From Plenodomus lindquistii (Eukaryota; Ascomycota; Dothideomycetes; Pleosporales; Leptosphaeriaceae): a stretch of 64,000 bases of DNA. Position numbers and translations under genes: made by a program. This document shows, piece by piece, positions 11,624 to 22,541 of the stretch (position 1 is the stretch's first letter; every line of letters starts with the position of its first letter). Below the pieces are notes generated by a model. It was not told where the DNA came from, ran no database searches, and saw only the letters and a program-made list of their open reading frames with translations. The stretch is taken from NCBI GenBank assembly GCA_025504975.1, contig JANUWI010000008.1:744001-808000 (forward strand). Reading direction: 5' to 3'.

Positions 11624-13021
11624 TTACATGCCCAACAAAGCACTAGCTCCCGGCTCGCTAGACACATAAATGACCTCATGGCTATCGGAGAAGCCGTTGA
11701 AGCGCGTGGCAGAGCACTTGGTGTACGCGCCCATGTCCTCAAAGTAGAGCCAGTCACCAACATCGAGTAGCTCGGGGAAGGTGCACGACGTGGAGATGAT
11801 GTCGATGCCATCACAGGTTGGGCCCCAGATGGAATATTCAACCTGCGAGGGCGTGTCGTAGCCAGAGCGGCGGACATCGTACAAGACATTGTTGCCGTTC
11901 TTCAACACCCGGGGCTCAGGATGCTGGTGGTCGAAGATGATGCTCGAAAAATTGCCGTAGACGCCATCGTTCAGGTACAGCATGTACGAAGTGGTACCGA
12001 GCGTGGCATCAGTCACCGTGCGACGAGCAATGACGTTGCATGCAATAGTGAAGGCAGTAGAGACATAGTAACGTCCTGGCTCGCCGATGACACGGATGTG
12101 CGGCGGGAAGTACTCGTCCAAAGACGCAGAAAGCACTGCAGCCATCGGCTCAAAAGTCACATCACCAGTGAAGCCACCTCCGACATCCAGTGTGTGCATG
12201 TTGAAGCCAAGTGCGGCTGCCTGGTCGAAGACGAAGCGAGCATCCTGCACAGCTTTGATGAATGCCTTGGGGTCCGACGCACCAGAGCCGACATGGAAGG
12301 CCACACCAACCACATTGAGCTCCAGCTTCTTCGCAAGCTCCAAAAGCTCTACGGTAGTGTCTAGAGAAGCGCCAAACTTCTGGCTCAGACGGCACAAGCT
12401 AGCCGAGTCATCCGTCAGGATACGTAGGTACAGCTCAGCGTCTGGAAAGAGCTGCTTCGTCTTGTATAGCTCGTCGGCGTTGTCAAAGGTCATCTGCTTG
12501 ACGCCAGACTGAGCAGCGTAGCGGACATATGACTTGGTCTTGCAGGGCTGCGCATAGATGATGCGTGAAGGGTCCACGCCCAGCTTGAGGACCGTCTCAA
12601 TTTCGTTCTTGGAAGCGCAATCGAAGCCCATGCCCAGTTCGGTCATGAGCCGCAGGACCTGCAGGTCCGGGTTGCATTTGACGGCTGTCATGTGTCAGTG
12701 GCAAATTCATTCGCGAGTGTTGCCACAGCATATCAACTCACCATAGTGCGGCTTGACACGGCTCAAATTCTTCTTCCAGCGCATGTGCTGGCGGTAGACC
12801 TCGCCCAGGTCGGCAACGAAGAAGGCATCCTCATCGCCAACGCTGCAGGTGTCAGTGTCAATAGCCTCGACGCGGCTCTTCAGAGCCTCCCCAATCAACT
12901 GCTTGGATTTCCAGGCGCCATTGTCAACCTCGCTAGTACCGACACAATAATTGTTGAGGACGGGTATGTCTTTCAACGGGAATTGGTAGTCTTCGGTAAG
13001 CGTGATAGCGGAAGGTGCCAT
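11624..13021 (-). CDS. SPE1: Ornithine decarboxylase
   Basis: This PLP enzyme converts ornithine to putrescine, the committed step of polyamine synthesis. Exons 12742-13021 and 11624-12684, with a 57-nt intron, encode 446 residues. The junction rebuilds KPHYAVKCNPD, whose Lys (about residue 96) forms the PLP Schiff base. Also visible are the glycine loop DVGGGFTGD, GEPGRY for the phosphate, and WGPTCDGID with the active-site Cys. The length matches fungal ODC. The upstream region is unusual: 563 nt contain no ATG on the coding strand, and a 48-codon uORF begins just beyond them. This suggests a long regulated leader. Polyamine feedback on fungal ODC is established; that it acts through this leader is inference. 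Confidence 0.95.
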
Positions 13022-13587
13022 GCCCTGGATAGTGGTTCCGAGGAGTTGAGTGATTGATTGGATAGTTGTCTGGACCGTGAGGCGGTGTTAAGGCGGCTTG
13101 AAAGGCGCGAAGCCGAGGCTTGGTTGTGGGCGAGGTCTCCCCGACTCTTCCTCTGCGAGAGGAAGAACCACTGAGAGCGTCCTATGCGGCAGCTGAAGTT
13201 CGGGTGGAACAGGGACCTGGTTTGGAGACAAAAAGAAAAGACGCTCAAGCTCCTGCTTAGGTGACGACAAGACGAGGGGGCGGGATGTTGTTGAAGACGT
13301 GTGGAGCTTCTCGCGCTGATACAACTTGAAGGTTGAGCAGGGTCAGGGCCGAAGCCGTGGTGGTGAGGAGCCTTTGAAGCGACCAAAGGCTGTCGCAGGT
13401 GAGGCGGGCAGTAGCGAAGGGAGCAGCCGCGGAAGCTCTGTTACAGGGACAGAGCTGATGCCAGAGGCTGGTGGGTTGTAGCGGTGCAGAGGAGAAAATA
13501 AGGAGACGAAGGGTGGAGGTGGAGGAGGCGTTGGCGGGGAGAGGGCTTTAATTTTCGCAGCTGGCAGGACCGAGTGTGCCTAGACAT
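13022..13587 (-). promoter_or_regulatory. Probable long ODC 5' leader with a 48-codon uORF
   Basis: On the ODC coding strand the first ATG upstream of the start lies at 13585-13587. It opens a 48-codon frame (MSRHTRSCQLRKL...) that stops at 13441. From there to the ODC ATG no other ATG occurs. About nine would be expected by chance in a tract of this size. The absence fits an untranslated leader kept free of false starts. Transcription start and any leader intron are unknown. Confidence 0.5.
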
Positions 13588-14177
13588 GGTCGGTGTGTTG
13601 CTCGCTCCATCCCTGCACGTCACAGCCACTGATTATTAGCATTGACATCACCGACGAATCGAGGCCCACAGAAAAAACACCTCAGCTGTGCTGCATCGGC
13701 ATCGATCGTGCGGCGTGCCCAAGCCCCCAGTTGGCAGCATGTGAGGCTGGCCTTCCGAGGTTGCCTGGCGATCGCGAGCGTGCTGTAGTATTGTGACTTG
13801 ATTTGTTGCACACTATACTATTTATTGCAGCATGCACTTGAAGCGGCTAAACGCCATCCTTCCCAATCCCTGAAATGCCGCTGTGTGAGCAATGGGCATG
13901 GTATACGTGAATGCTGGAAATTCATCAATCGCAAGATGCTCTGTGCATGCAACGCTGCTGCCCAAGGTAGATCCTGTAAATGAAACACCAAACGCCCAAC
14001 TCGCCATTACAAAGCACACCGCCTCTTACCCTCAACACCTTCCTTGGGTCATTATCGTTGGCCTCGCGGATCACACAGTGATCGTAGCTTATCAGATTGA
14101 TCCAATATGGGCGTGCGTGAACGCTTCCAAGCCGTCCGGTTTGGCCGACGCGCAGACAGTGAACGAGCTCTACCACA
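13588..14177. other. Intergenic, ODC promoter side
   Basis: About 590 bp between the ODC leader and the 3' end of the myristoylated-protein gene. It probably holds the ODC promoter. I see no coding signal. Confidence 0.45.
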
Positions 14178-17100
14178 TCACACCTTCTGCACCATGATCG
14201 GGACATCAGACAGATCCACTCCATGCTGAACTCTCCACTGCATGCTTTTCGGGCTGGCGTACGAGTTCAGCTGTCTCGTACCTGCAGAACCGCCCACGCC
14301 CACGCCCCGCCCTTCATAGCCATAGCCTAAGCCCCCGCTAAAGCGTCCCCAGCTCTCCACATCACCATGTGTTGTTTGAGACGACATGCGCGTGTCCAGA
14401 TTAGAAGAATTGACATCGGCAACCCCGCGCTGAGTACGTAAACCCTCGCCTACTGTTTTGCGTCGCTGACTCCAGGTAGTAGCATGCGCTTCCCAGTCCA
14501 CTGTGTGCTGAGGCAGGCTTTGGTTCTGGTAGACGTCCCCGCCGAGTGATTGGGTGACTGCTTGACGGCGCTCGTTGGCTTCAGTTCTTAAGCTCATCTT
14601 GGACTGGAGCATCTTCTGGCTTTCGATGTCTCGTGCGGATATGGCGGTGAACAGCTGACCGCTATGCTTCGATCTATCGATAAAAGGCACCGGTGGTATA
14701 TCACCTACAAAACTTTGTGGACGTCTCTTGGAAGCCTTAGCCTCGCCAGCATCTATCGAGCCATGGTAGCTTTTCCTCCGCGGTTGCTGTTGTGGCCGCT
14801 GCGGCAGCTGTGATATCTTTGGATCGACTACCATTCGATCCTTGCTACGCATGCGCGCGAACTCAGCAGCTGCATCGGAATCCATCCTTACCAGAGACTT
14901 CCTTCTTGGTAATCCGGTCCCGAGTTGGTGTGGATGTGTCGGAGGAGTCACTGACTCCTGTCGTGGACCAGTCATTGCGATATCGTATGGGGATGTCCCC
15001 AGTGAAGCTGCAATAGTGCCCAGGTCAACAATACTGAGCGCAGGGTCTTCTGGTTCTCTCTCAATAGCAGTGGATTTCCTCCTGAACAGAGATCTGCTCC
15101 GACGACGGCCATGAGCTGGAGGTGTAGGCGGTCGCACCGGTTCAAGCTCTGTAAGTTGGTGAATATCCGAACGGATGGACTGATGCTCTGTGGCGGCTGA
15201 CGTGTGTTCCACGTATTGCGTACTATCCATGTCGACTGGGATAGTGACATCGTCCTTCGTCTGGTACGTGTTTGTTAAACACTCGATTCCAGGCGTGTTC
15301 GACAATCGGCGTGTGAACTTTGCACGGACATGATCTGGAACCTCTGGAATAGTCCCCTCTGGTATCGGCTGGCATGTTTGCACAATGGGGACTTCTGCTT
15401 GTGATGGACGTCGTCGTTGTAATTTCTTCGTGTTCTTCGAAGATGTGCTATCAAAAGATGCTCTCGATGCAACCGATCGAGGTGTTTGCGGAGAGAGCGT
15501 AGCGTCCGAACCTGAAAGTCTTGCCGATGTGTCCGATAGCATCAATGGTTCCGGCCTCTGAAAAGCTCGCGGACCTTTCGGTGGTTCCAGATCAGTAGAG
15601 AGTGTGCTTGATCTTACTAGTATCGACTTAGGCATGGGTTTTCCGGGGCTATTCGTACGCCCGGATTGTAAATTACTACGCTGAGTGGACGGAGCAGAGG
15701 GCGCAGTATCCTGACCTTCAAGGTCCGCGGTTCGGAAACTACCACCAGAAGAGTAGCCTGAGTCATATGTTCTTGGCTGTGGTCGATGGTTCGCTCTGCC
15801 CTCATGCTTTGTTGGGATGGGCATGTGTGGTACTACATCTGAAAGCTCAAGCCTGGTCGATTCCACACCAGCGTCAAGCTCGTATACAGGCTCATGTACG
15901 GTGTGGGCGTTCTCGTCCAAAGCGCATTGAGTGTCCTCCAGTTCAAATTCCAGGCCCCCAAAATCTTGTTTTGACGGAGCAAAAGGACTGTCAGGCAAAT
16001 CTACAAGATAGCTCTGTGCGTATTGATCCGCGCTGTGTGGCGTGCTAACATGGGTTCTAGTGTCGACTTGCAGATTCGCTGTGTTCGAGGACGAATACGA
16101 CGACTCAAACTCGGGTTTGTATTCCACCATTCGTTCGTTTTGTTGAGCCGGCGATGATGCCTCTCTGTGGAAAGACGTAGGAATAGGAGCCGATTGACGA
16201 TTTCCGTATCCACGTCTCTTAGTCGACTTCATCATCAGATCATCAGAGTTGGCTTCTGGCACTGAAAAATAATTGTCTCCCGTAGTAGCGTTAGGTGTGC
16301 GATCTGGTAGCACCGTAGCTGCTGCAGGTGATGGCGCTCCGTTGGTTACCATAAGTGTGCCCAGTCTTAGACCCCCGAGGTGGCCATAATCCAAATCTGA
16401 AGGGGTCTGCGCGCGTGCTGTCGGTGGGCCTCTATCTTCGTTCAAGGAGTGGACAACAGATAGTCGGGCCATAGGTGAGGGTCCCCTGTAAGCGGCGTTC
16501 CACTGAGCTTCCTCTTCAGGCGAAAGCTTGGGTGTCCTCCACGAGTTCCAGGTTCTGCGACGCCCTTCGACAGAAGAGTTGCGGGTTGCTACGCCGGGGG
16601 TTTGAACCAAAGAGCGTCGTCGCGTGAGCGATGAGGATGATCTGTTCACCAGAGACGTGTTTCTGCTCAGATTCTGCTCCGAAGACGGTTCTCCATGTTC
16701 CTCCACAGACTCCAATACTTCATGAAGAGCGGCCAATTCCTCGGGAGAGGCATTTCTCTTGACTTCCTGAAGCAGCCTGATAGCTGCTTCCATATCCACA
16801 GCTGTATTCGAGCTCAAGGAAAGCTTAGACTCTGCAAAGCCGCTCATCTTGGTCATAGATCCATGTCTACTACCGAAGCATGATATTGAATTAGACCGCG
16901 AGTGGGTTCTGGAGTTGTTTCTTGAGGTGGCGTTGGCGGGGCCGTCGGACGCTTGCGTGCTCAGATCTTCTGTGGCATCTTCGTGTGTCGGTAAAGCAGC
17001 CTCTACATGTTCTACTGCAATGGGTGACAGCAGCGTGTCCTTGATTTGCTGTCGTCCTTTGGCGCTCAGGTCTGCATACCGCGAATTCATCGAAGCAGGC

Positions 17101-17192
17101 GATTCTGCCTTTGGTACAAGGTTTGGTGAATTCGTGTTCGTCTTCGGTTTCGAAAGGCGATTTTGGTGAGGTTTACTCTGATGGTTGCCCAT
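14178..17192 (-). CDS. Unknown 1004-residue protein with N-myristoylation signal
   Basis: I do not recognise this single-exon protein as a named family. The frame is open upstream, but the ATG at 17192 gives MGNHQSKPHQ. This fits the N-myristoyltransferase consensus (Gly2, Ser6, Lys7), so the product is probably lipid-anchored to a membrane. The rest is rich in Ser, Pro, Arg and Thr and mostly disordered. It has many basic-Ser motifs (RRRSLVQ, RRKSLVR, RRKSYHG) that look like sites for basophilic kinases or 14-3-3 binding. A short helical patch (AAIRLLQEVKRNASPEELAALHEVLE) near residue 140 is the most ordered segment. A membrane-tethered signalling scaffold is a reasonable inference. It is certainly a gene, because the frame stays open for 3 kb with coding-like composition; its function is unknown. 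Confidence 0.8.
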   Translation of the reverse strand: MGNHQSKPHQNRLSKPKTNTNSPNLVPKAESPASMNSRYADLSAKGRQQIKDTLLSPIAVEHVEAALPTHEDATEDLSTQASDGPANATSRNNSRTHSRSNSISCFGSRHGSMTKMSGFAESKLSLSSNTAVDMEAAIRLLQEVKRNASPEELAALHEVLESVEEHGEPSSEQNLSRNTSLVNRSSSSLTRRRSLVQTPGVATRNSSVEGRRRTWNSWRTPKLSPEEEAQWNAAYRGPSPMARLSVVHSLNEDRGPPTARAQTPSDLDYGHLGGLRLGTLMVTNGAPSPAAATVLPDRTPNATTGDNYFSVPEANSDDLMMKSTKRRGYGNRQSAPIPTSFHREASSPAQQNERMVEYKPEFESSYSSSNTANLQVDTRTHVSTPHSADQYAQSYLVDLPDSPFAPSKQDFGGLEFELEDTQCALDENAHTVHEPVYELDAGVESTRLELSDVVPHMPIPTKHEGRANHRPQPRTYDSGYSSGGSFRTADLEGQDTAPSAPSTQRSNLQSGRTNSPGKPMPKSILVRSSTLSTDLEPPKGPRAFQRPEPLMLSDTSARLSGSDATLSPQTPRSVASRASFDSTSSKNTKKLQRRRPSQAEVPIVQTCQPIPEGTIPEVPDHVRAKFTRRLSNTPGIECLTNTYQTKDDVTIPVDMDSTQYVEHTSAATEHQSIRSDIHQLTELEPVRPPTPPAHGRRRSRSLFRRKSTAIEREPEDPALSIVDLGTIAASLGTSPYDIAMTGPRQESVTPPTHPHQLGTGLPRRKSLVRMDSDAAAEFARMRSKDRMVVDPKISQLPQRPQQQPRRKSYHGSIDAGEAKASKRRPQSFVGDIPPVPFIDRSKHSGQLFTAISARDIESQKMLQSKMSLRTEANERRQAVTQSLGGDVYQNQSLPQHTVDWEAHATTWSQRRKTVGEGLRTQRGVADVNSSNLDTRMSSQTTHGDVESWGRFSGGLGYGYEGRGVGVGGSAGTRQLNSYASPKSMQWRVQHGVDLSDVPIMVQKV

Positions 17193-19038
17193 GTTGTCAA
17201 GGTCGTAGCGAATGCAAAGAGCAACCAGGCTCAAGATGTACAGGAAAGATGCATTGAATGTGCTGGCCGAAATCTAGATTCTCGGTGAATTGGTGTGATT
17301 GCGGAGAAGACCTGGAGCGGTGTACAAACCTGTACGCTGCCTGGGGAAGCTTGTCTCACGCTTGACGCGGGGGGCTGGGATCGATCAGGAGTGTCGCAAT
17401 GAAACGTTGACTCGCGAAGCTGGTGTCGCAAGCCAACAATTCTCCGCACTGGAGGTAGGCGTCTAACGACGGTTAAATGGGGATGAATCCAGGTTTCTGC
17501 ACTGTTGAGCCTGCCATTACGCTACGAGTACCGCATGTTGCAGGCGGGGAGCATCCAGGTAAATACAACAAACCTGGAAGAGCCCGACCTGAAACTGGCT
17601 TGCATCGCGGACAAGTCTTATCTACCAATCAAGACGGCTGGCTGCACGAGCGCGCAGGCCAATTGCAGTGGGTTGACGCGATGCATGCGTGTTTTGAAGC
17701 TAGATCCTAGCTGTAAATCCTGGCTGAACAACGGCTGATCGGCTCGTCCCAGCCTCAAAAACTGGTATTGTGGGCCGCCGGCATCCAATCTTTGACTCTG
17801 TATGCACTTCCCCATCTGGAGTCATGTATGGGAAAGTCGCCCGAATTCGCGTCCCAGGCCGATGCCGTTGTATGCGGCAACGCTGCTGGAGTATCAAAAG
17901 GCTCGGTGGGCCACGCCTGTACATGCTCTCCTTGTTGTCCTCGACACGTCCAGTCTCCTCAAGTATCCACCAGCTAATGCACGAGTTCATCACACATCGC
18001 GAAGGTGCTTCCCTCCTCGTGCCAGTCTGAACACCGTCGCAGCCTCCCCTTGGGCATACAATTGCAGCACGACCCACGAGCGTCAGGTCGAGTCGTGCAT
18101 TGCAGACACACGTCCATGATTCATCTCCGGCCAGGCCACATCTTCATTTCCACGTGGTACCTTCGTAATCTGGCAGAAGCATTGAGTTTCTTCGGAGTTT
18201 TGCACCGTCATTTTACGCCACATGCGGCAGCGTCTGATCTGATCGCAGAATCGACAGGTTCAGCAAAGACCTGCCGAAGATTTGCCGCTCTCTCTTCGCC
18301 ACAAATCGTGAAATGACGCTCTTAAGAGGTATGTCGCACTGATGGACAGGTCGATGAACTGAATTGCTGTCTAAGTATTCCCTAATGTTTCAAATCCAAA
18401 CAGGCTGAGAATATTCGTGCGCTCGTCTGATGATGACATGCAGTCGGTCATTTAACATTGCACCTGCCGCAGGCGTGTCCGCAATCTCACCACGAACGAC
18501 GCCACATCCGCAGCACCATGCACACTTATCACCACCACAACCTCATCTATATACACAGTAGGACAGCCACCAAAGTTCCGGAATCGACCAAGATGACATA
18601 AACTCCATCTTCCACTCCGTCTCCGATCTCTATTCCCGAAAATCTTCGATGGTTGTGACGTGGAGACTTATGGCGCACGGCAGGTCGCGGATGCTGGGCA
18701 AGGCTTGTGATGCTACTGCCAATGTGACATCATAATCTTTGCTCAACAGCACCAAATCTCGTCCGCTCGCAAAAACCCTTTTGATTTACCCCGACATTGT
18801 ATAACCCTGGCTTCTTCTCCATCAACCCGTTGCCGCACTTCCGTGGTTCTGTTTCTGCCATTGTTCACGCTGCTCGCGTGTCTGACTGCCTATTCCGACG
18901 CTTCCGCAAGCCAAGCTTTGATATACACGGTATACGCGTCGCGAACATAGCCTCACTGTTGCATCAACTATAACAAAATCAAAGACGCTCTGCGCGCCAG
19001 CTTGGATTCGAGACAGATTTTGCGAGACTTCGGAAAAG
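17193..19038. other. Long intergenic region, 1.85 kb
   Basis: This is one of the two largest gaps. It separates the divergent myristoylated-protein and SFK1-like genes, so it contains both promoters. No open frame in it has family-like sequence or a workable exon chain. A noncoding transcript cannot be excluded. Confidence 0.45.
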
Positions 19039-20120
19039 ATGTTGGGACTACAGTATTGGTTTGTCCCGATCATCTCGTCGACAATATGGACGGCTATGTT
19101 GATTACCATGTTGGTGTATTGGGCTGCGTCTGGCAAGCCAATATACGCCACAATGGACCAAGGGCAAACCATTCCCTATATTTCTGGTTTGTGTGGACTT
19201 GAGATGATGCCTACACCATGTGCTGACTGTAGCCAGATATTGGAAACAACTATCTTCAACCTCTGTTTATTGCCATGTCCGCGGCGACCGTTGTGACATT
19301 TGATCTTGCCTTTATTTTCGAGCGATATCTGCGACACACCAACCGTCTTGCACCGAACACATCCCAATGGCAGAAGATCAACTCAGCATGCGCGACAATC
19401 TTCGCGATTATAGGCGCGGCTGGTTTGATTCTTCTCACAATCTTCGACAACCGGGACCATAATCGTCTGCATAACATTTTCCTGGGCGTCTTCATTGTTG
19501 CCTATGTCATCAGCGCCATCTTCATCTGCTGGGAATATCAGCGCCTTGGTGTTCATCACCGCCAGCACTCTATTCTGGCCATCTCCTTCTGGATCAAGCT
19601 CTTCTTCATTATCACTGAGGTCGGCCTTGCCATCGGCTTCGCCGTGTGCTCCAAGCAGGATTATTACAACACTGCTGCCATACTCGAATGGATCGTGGCG
19701 TTCATCTTCTGCATCTACGTGGGCAGCTTCTTCATCGACTTCCTCCCTGCGCTCCAGACACGCCACCACAAGACTAAGCAGACCGAGAAGCAGGCATTGG
19801 AGGAAGGAGTCACGCCTCTTCGAACGACTGGTGATGGAGCCGCAGACAACCCGCAATACTACCGTGGTGCCCCGGCATCTACTGTACCTCAGGTGAATGG
19901 AGCCGCCAACGGATACACAAACGGCTATTCGGATGGATACACAAACGGTGGCGGATATACCAATGGCACTGGATACACCAATGGCAACGGTTACACAAAC
20001 GGCCATGTCGACGGCTACGCAAATGGCCACAACGGTAGCTACGGCCTCCCCGTCTCCCACGATGCCAACGGTTACCCAAAGCCAGCTGAGCCAGCACCAC
20101 TAGCATCGAGAAACTTCTAG
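19039..20120 (+). CDS. SFK1: Frag1/DRAM/Sfk1-family membrane protein with C-terminal repeat tail
   Basis: Yeast Sfk1 is a multi-span plasma-membrane protein linked to the PI 4-kinase Stt4 and to lipid asymmetry; the domain is shared with DRAM and Frag1. Exons 19039-19186 and 19237-20120, with a 50-nt intron and a GTTTGT donor, give 343 residues. The junction rebuilds YISDIGNNYLQPLFI, a conserved family segment. About six hydrophobic spans follow, from WFVPIISSTIWTAMLITMLVYW to ILEWIVAFIFCIYVGSFFIDF. After the last span comes a hydrophilic tail with imperfect Gly-Tyr-Thr-Asn-Gly repeats. The tail would face the cytosol and is not part of the conserved domain. The family call is strong; orthology to Sfk1 is likely. 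Confidence 0.87.
19905..20040 (+). repeat. Coding tandem repeat (GYTNG-type) in SFK1-like tail
   Basis: The codons for Gly/Asn-Gly-Tyr-Thr/Ser/Ala-Asn/Asp-Gly recur about nine times in 12-24 nt units, with variants such as GYTNGNGYTNG and GYSDGYTNG. It is in frame, so unit number can change without a frameshift. Confidence 0.8.
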
Positions 20121-20533
20121 ACGCCTTTCATTCCCTTCTTTTCTCTAACCTTTTTGTATACCCGCGTTCAATCGTTCATGACTATCATGTAGCATGAAAA
20201 TTTGGCGTTTTAAATGGTGTATTGTTATGACTACCCCTGCATGGTGTTGATGGAGGACCGTTTTGGTCCGTGGATATAGGTACTACTATCGATATAGTTG
20301 TGTTATAATTGAATGCATCTGCATCATCTTCATGTACTTTGTATTGAATGATGGAAGTCGGCTGATTTCAGGTCTTTTTGAACATAGCCTTACTGCGAAT
20401 CAACAAAACGTGCCCCAAGAGAAGTAGAGGGCCGAAATGAATTCATTGGTATATCGACCATTCCATAGTATCATCGGTCTCTAGATGCAACTCCTACTAT
20501 ATGCCAATGCACCCACCGAATCACTTGTGCTCT
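20121..20533. other. Convergent 3' region between SFK1-like and SPP2
   Basis: Both 3' UTRs meet here. A small GGACC-GTTTT-GGTCC hairpin lies at 20255-20269. No gene is seen. Confidence 0.5.
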
Positions 20534-21964
20534 TCACCTGTAATACTTTTCGTCTTTATGCCTCCTCTTCTTATCCTCCCTCTCATCATCACACTCCCTC
20601 TCCCGCCTCCGTTTCCGTCTGTCATCAGAATCTCGACTCCGGCTCCTATCTCTCCCGTCGCGATCCCTTCTTCGGTCCCGCTTATCGTCCCCATCTCGAC
20701 TCCTGCTACGATACCGATCTCTTCTCTTGTCTGAGCGCTCGTCCGGACTGCGACTCCGTTCTCTCCGGCGATCTTTGCGGCGCTCACTGTCGTACTCGTC
20801 GTCTCGATCTCTCCGCTTGTCTCGCCGGCGATCACTATCGTTATAGTCCTCTTTCTCGCGGCGGCGATTAGAATGGCGGTCTTTGTCTCGCCGTCGCTCA
20901 CTATCGTAGTCGTCTTCGCGCCGTCGATCGCGCTCTCGGTCGTCCTTCTTATCTCTCCGCTTCTCTCGTCGACGCTCATCCTCTTGCTCGTCATCGCTGT
21001 ATTTGTTCTGACTCTTGGATGGCGGCTGTTCCTCCGTGACTAAGTTCTGCGTCTCAAGTTTGGCTTTGAGCTCCTCTTCCGTGATGATCTCGCCTGTGCG
21101 CTTGTTCCTCAGCGCAACTGGGTTGTAGCTTTGAGCAACTTTCTTGCCCTTGCCGCTCTTGGGTCCCCATGCGCCTAGTTCGACGCCAATAGCTGCTTCT
21201 TCCTTTGCGCCGATACCGAGGAGGGCTGGCCGTCGCTTGACTTCTTTGGGTTTGGCTGTCTTGCCGTTCTTGCCAAAGGCTTCGCCGTCCTTCCAGCCCA
21301 TACCGCGTAATAGCGCAGCGCCGAATCCCTCAATGGGTTGCGCTTCGTAGGCTTCGAGTGTGGGGGCGTCGGGGGCGTTGTTAAGGTCGTCGTAGAAAGC
21401 TTCTTCTTCTGTCTGTACGGGAATGACGAGGTCTTCGTCGGTAGATTTGCCGGTCAGGAGCGCGTCCATGGCCTTCTTATCCAGCCGTTGCTCTTCTGTG
21501 AGGGTGTCCTTTGCTGTCTCGACTTCCATGGGCTCAGAGGTCTCAGCAGCCTTGCTTTCTTGTGGCTCTTCCTTCTTTATGATTGTCAGACCGTATTGGA
21601 TCTTTGATGCCTCTTTCTCCTTTGCCTCTGTCGCCTCCGTCATGGCTTTCTGGTCCTTTTCCTGCTGATGCGGTGCTTTCTCCAATATCTTTCGCCGCGC
21701 CTCTGTACGCCAATCTCGATTTGGCTGCGCAGGAATGATGCGTAGACTTTCCTCCTTCTTCTTTCCACCAACTTCAAGAGCGCCACCTTCTGCTGCATCC
21801 CACCCCAATATCTCCTGCTGTTTATTGGTGTCCTCGGGTTCGTCGTCGCCAAGCGCAAGACGCGGTTTCTTCGCGTCTTTTTGGAGGAGAGGATTCTTGA
21901 GCCCAGGCTTGACCTTCAGCTTCCCCAGCGACATCTTAAAGCCGCCCTCCTGTGGGGCGGCCAT
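20534..21964 (-). CDS. SPP2: Spliceosome factor Spp2 (G-patch, GPKOW-like)
   Basis: Spp2 activates the DEAH helicase Prp2 during the first catalytic remodelling of the spliceosome, through its G-patch. The single-exon 476-residue product carries the G-patch at about 210-255 (IEGFGAALLRGMGWKDGEAFG). The Spp2-type continuation LLGIGAKEE then AWGPKSGKGKK follows it. The last ~130 residues are an Arg/Asp/Glu/Ser tail with recurrent DSERRRDK and SRSRD units, typical of nuclear splicing proteins and of several-fold larger extent than in yeast. The ATG at 21964 (MAAPQEGGFK) is the first in the frame. The gene converges on the SFK1-like gene. Assignment is good; GPKOW is the metazoan name of the same family. 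Confidence 0.88.
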   Translation of the reverse strand: MAAPQEGGFKMSLGKLKVKPGLKNPLLQKDAKKPRLALGDDEPEDTNKQQEILGWDAAEGGALEVGGKKKEESLRIIPAQPNRDWRTEARRKILEKAPHQQEKDQKAMTEATEAKEKEASKIQYGLTIIKKEEPQESKAAETSEPMEVETAKDTLTEEQRLDKKAMDALLTGKSTDEDLVIPVQTEEEAFYDDLNNAPDAPTLEAYEAQPIEGFGAALLRGMGWKDGEAFGKNGKTAKPKEVKRRPALLGIGAKEEAAIGVELGAWGPKSGKGKKVAQSYNPVALRNKRTGEIITEEELKAKLETQNLVTEEQPPSKSQNKYSDDEQEDERRREKRRDKKDDRERDRRREDDYDSERRRDKDRHSNRRREKEDYNDSDRRRDKRRDRDDEYDSERRKDRRRERSRSPDERSDKRRDRYRSRSRDGDDKRDRRRDRDGRDRSRSRDSDDRRKRRRERECDDEREDKKRRHKDEKYYR

Positions 21965-22541
21965 GATTGCGAAATCCGCGAAATGGAATTGCAAGCGCCG
22001 AGCGGAATGTGGGTTGCTTTGACAATCTTATTGGAGAATTTGCGTATCCTTTCCTGGATTGTCTACAAAGGTAATCGTGGTCAAGTGGGTGAGGCGTAGT
22101 AGTAGAAGGAAAGCGGGTTGGAAATGTTCACCCAGAAATCTGAAGATGGCGAATGACATCGGTCTTGGCGCTGGTCCCTGCATCCAGGGCAGTCAAAACA
22201 CGTACACGACCGTCCAGCCACGCATCAACGCTTCACATTTGACTGAAACACGACCTGCTCTGCGCGATGAGTGACTACAGGGAGACCGAATACCAATATG
22301 AACCAGAATGGACATGCTACGGAAGGCCTATCAGCAAATTCACAAAATGTATCCATCATGATAGGCGCAATCAGTAGCAACGCATATGGTATATTGCATG
22401 AGCACGTCCTTCTGGTCGACACAAAATTTGGAGAAAACGTATGTAGATAAATGACAGTAAGTAGACAGACAACGCCCCCAATTGATCCGGCTCCTTTGCA
22501 GATAAGCAACGCTCAAAAGTCCACCAACGCCCAGCCAAATA
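21965..22541. other. Intergenic, SPP2 upstream
   Basis: About 580 bp containing the SPP2 promoter and the 3' UTR of the deoxyribosyltransferase-like gene. No coding or RNA signal is seen. Confidence 0.5.

Noticed and set aside
12973..13386. 137-codon frame overlapping the ODC start
   Set aside because: It opens with a non-ATG codon. Only the 48-codon frame at 13441-13587 has a true ATG, so this was not treated as a uORF.
20255..20269. GGACC-GTTTT-GGTCC hairpin beyond SFK1-like
   Set aside because: A 5-bp stem is common by chance. It lies in a probable 3' UTR and has no partner feature.
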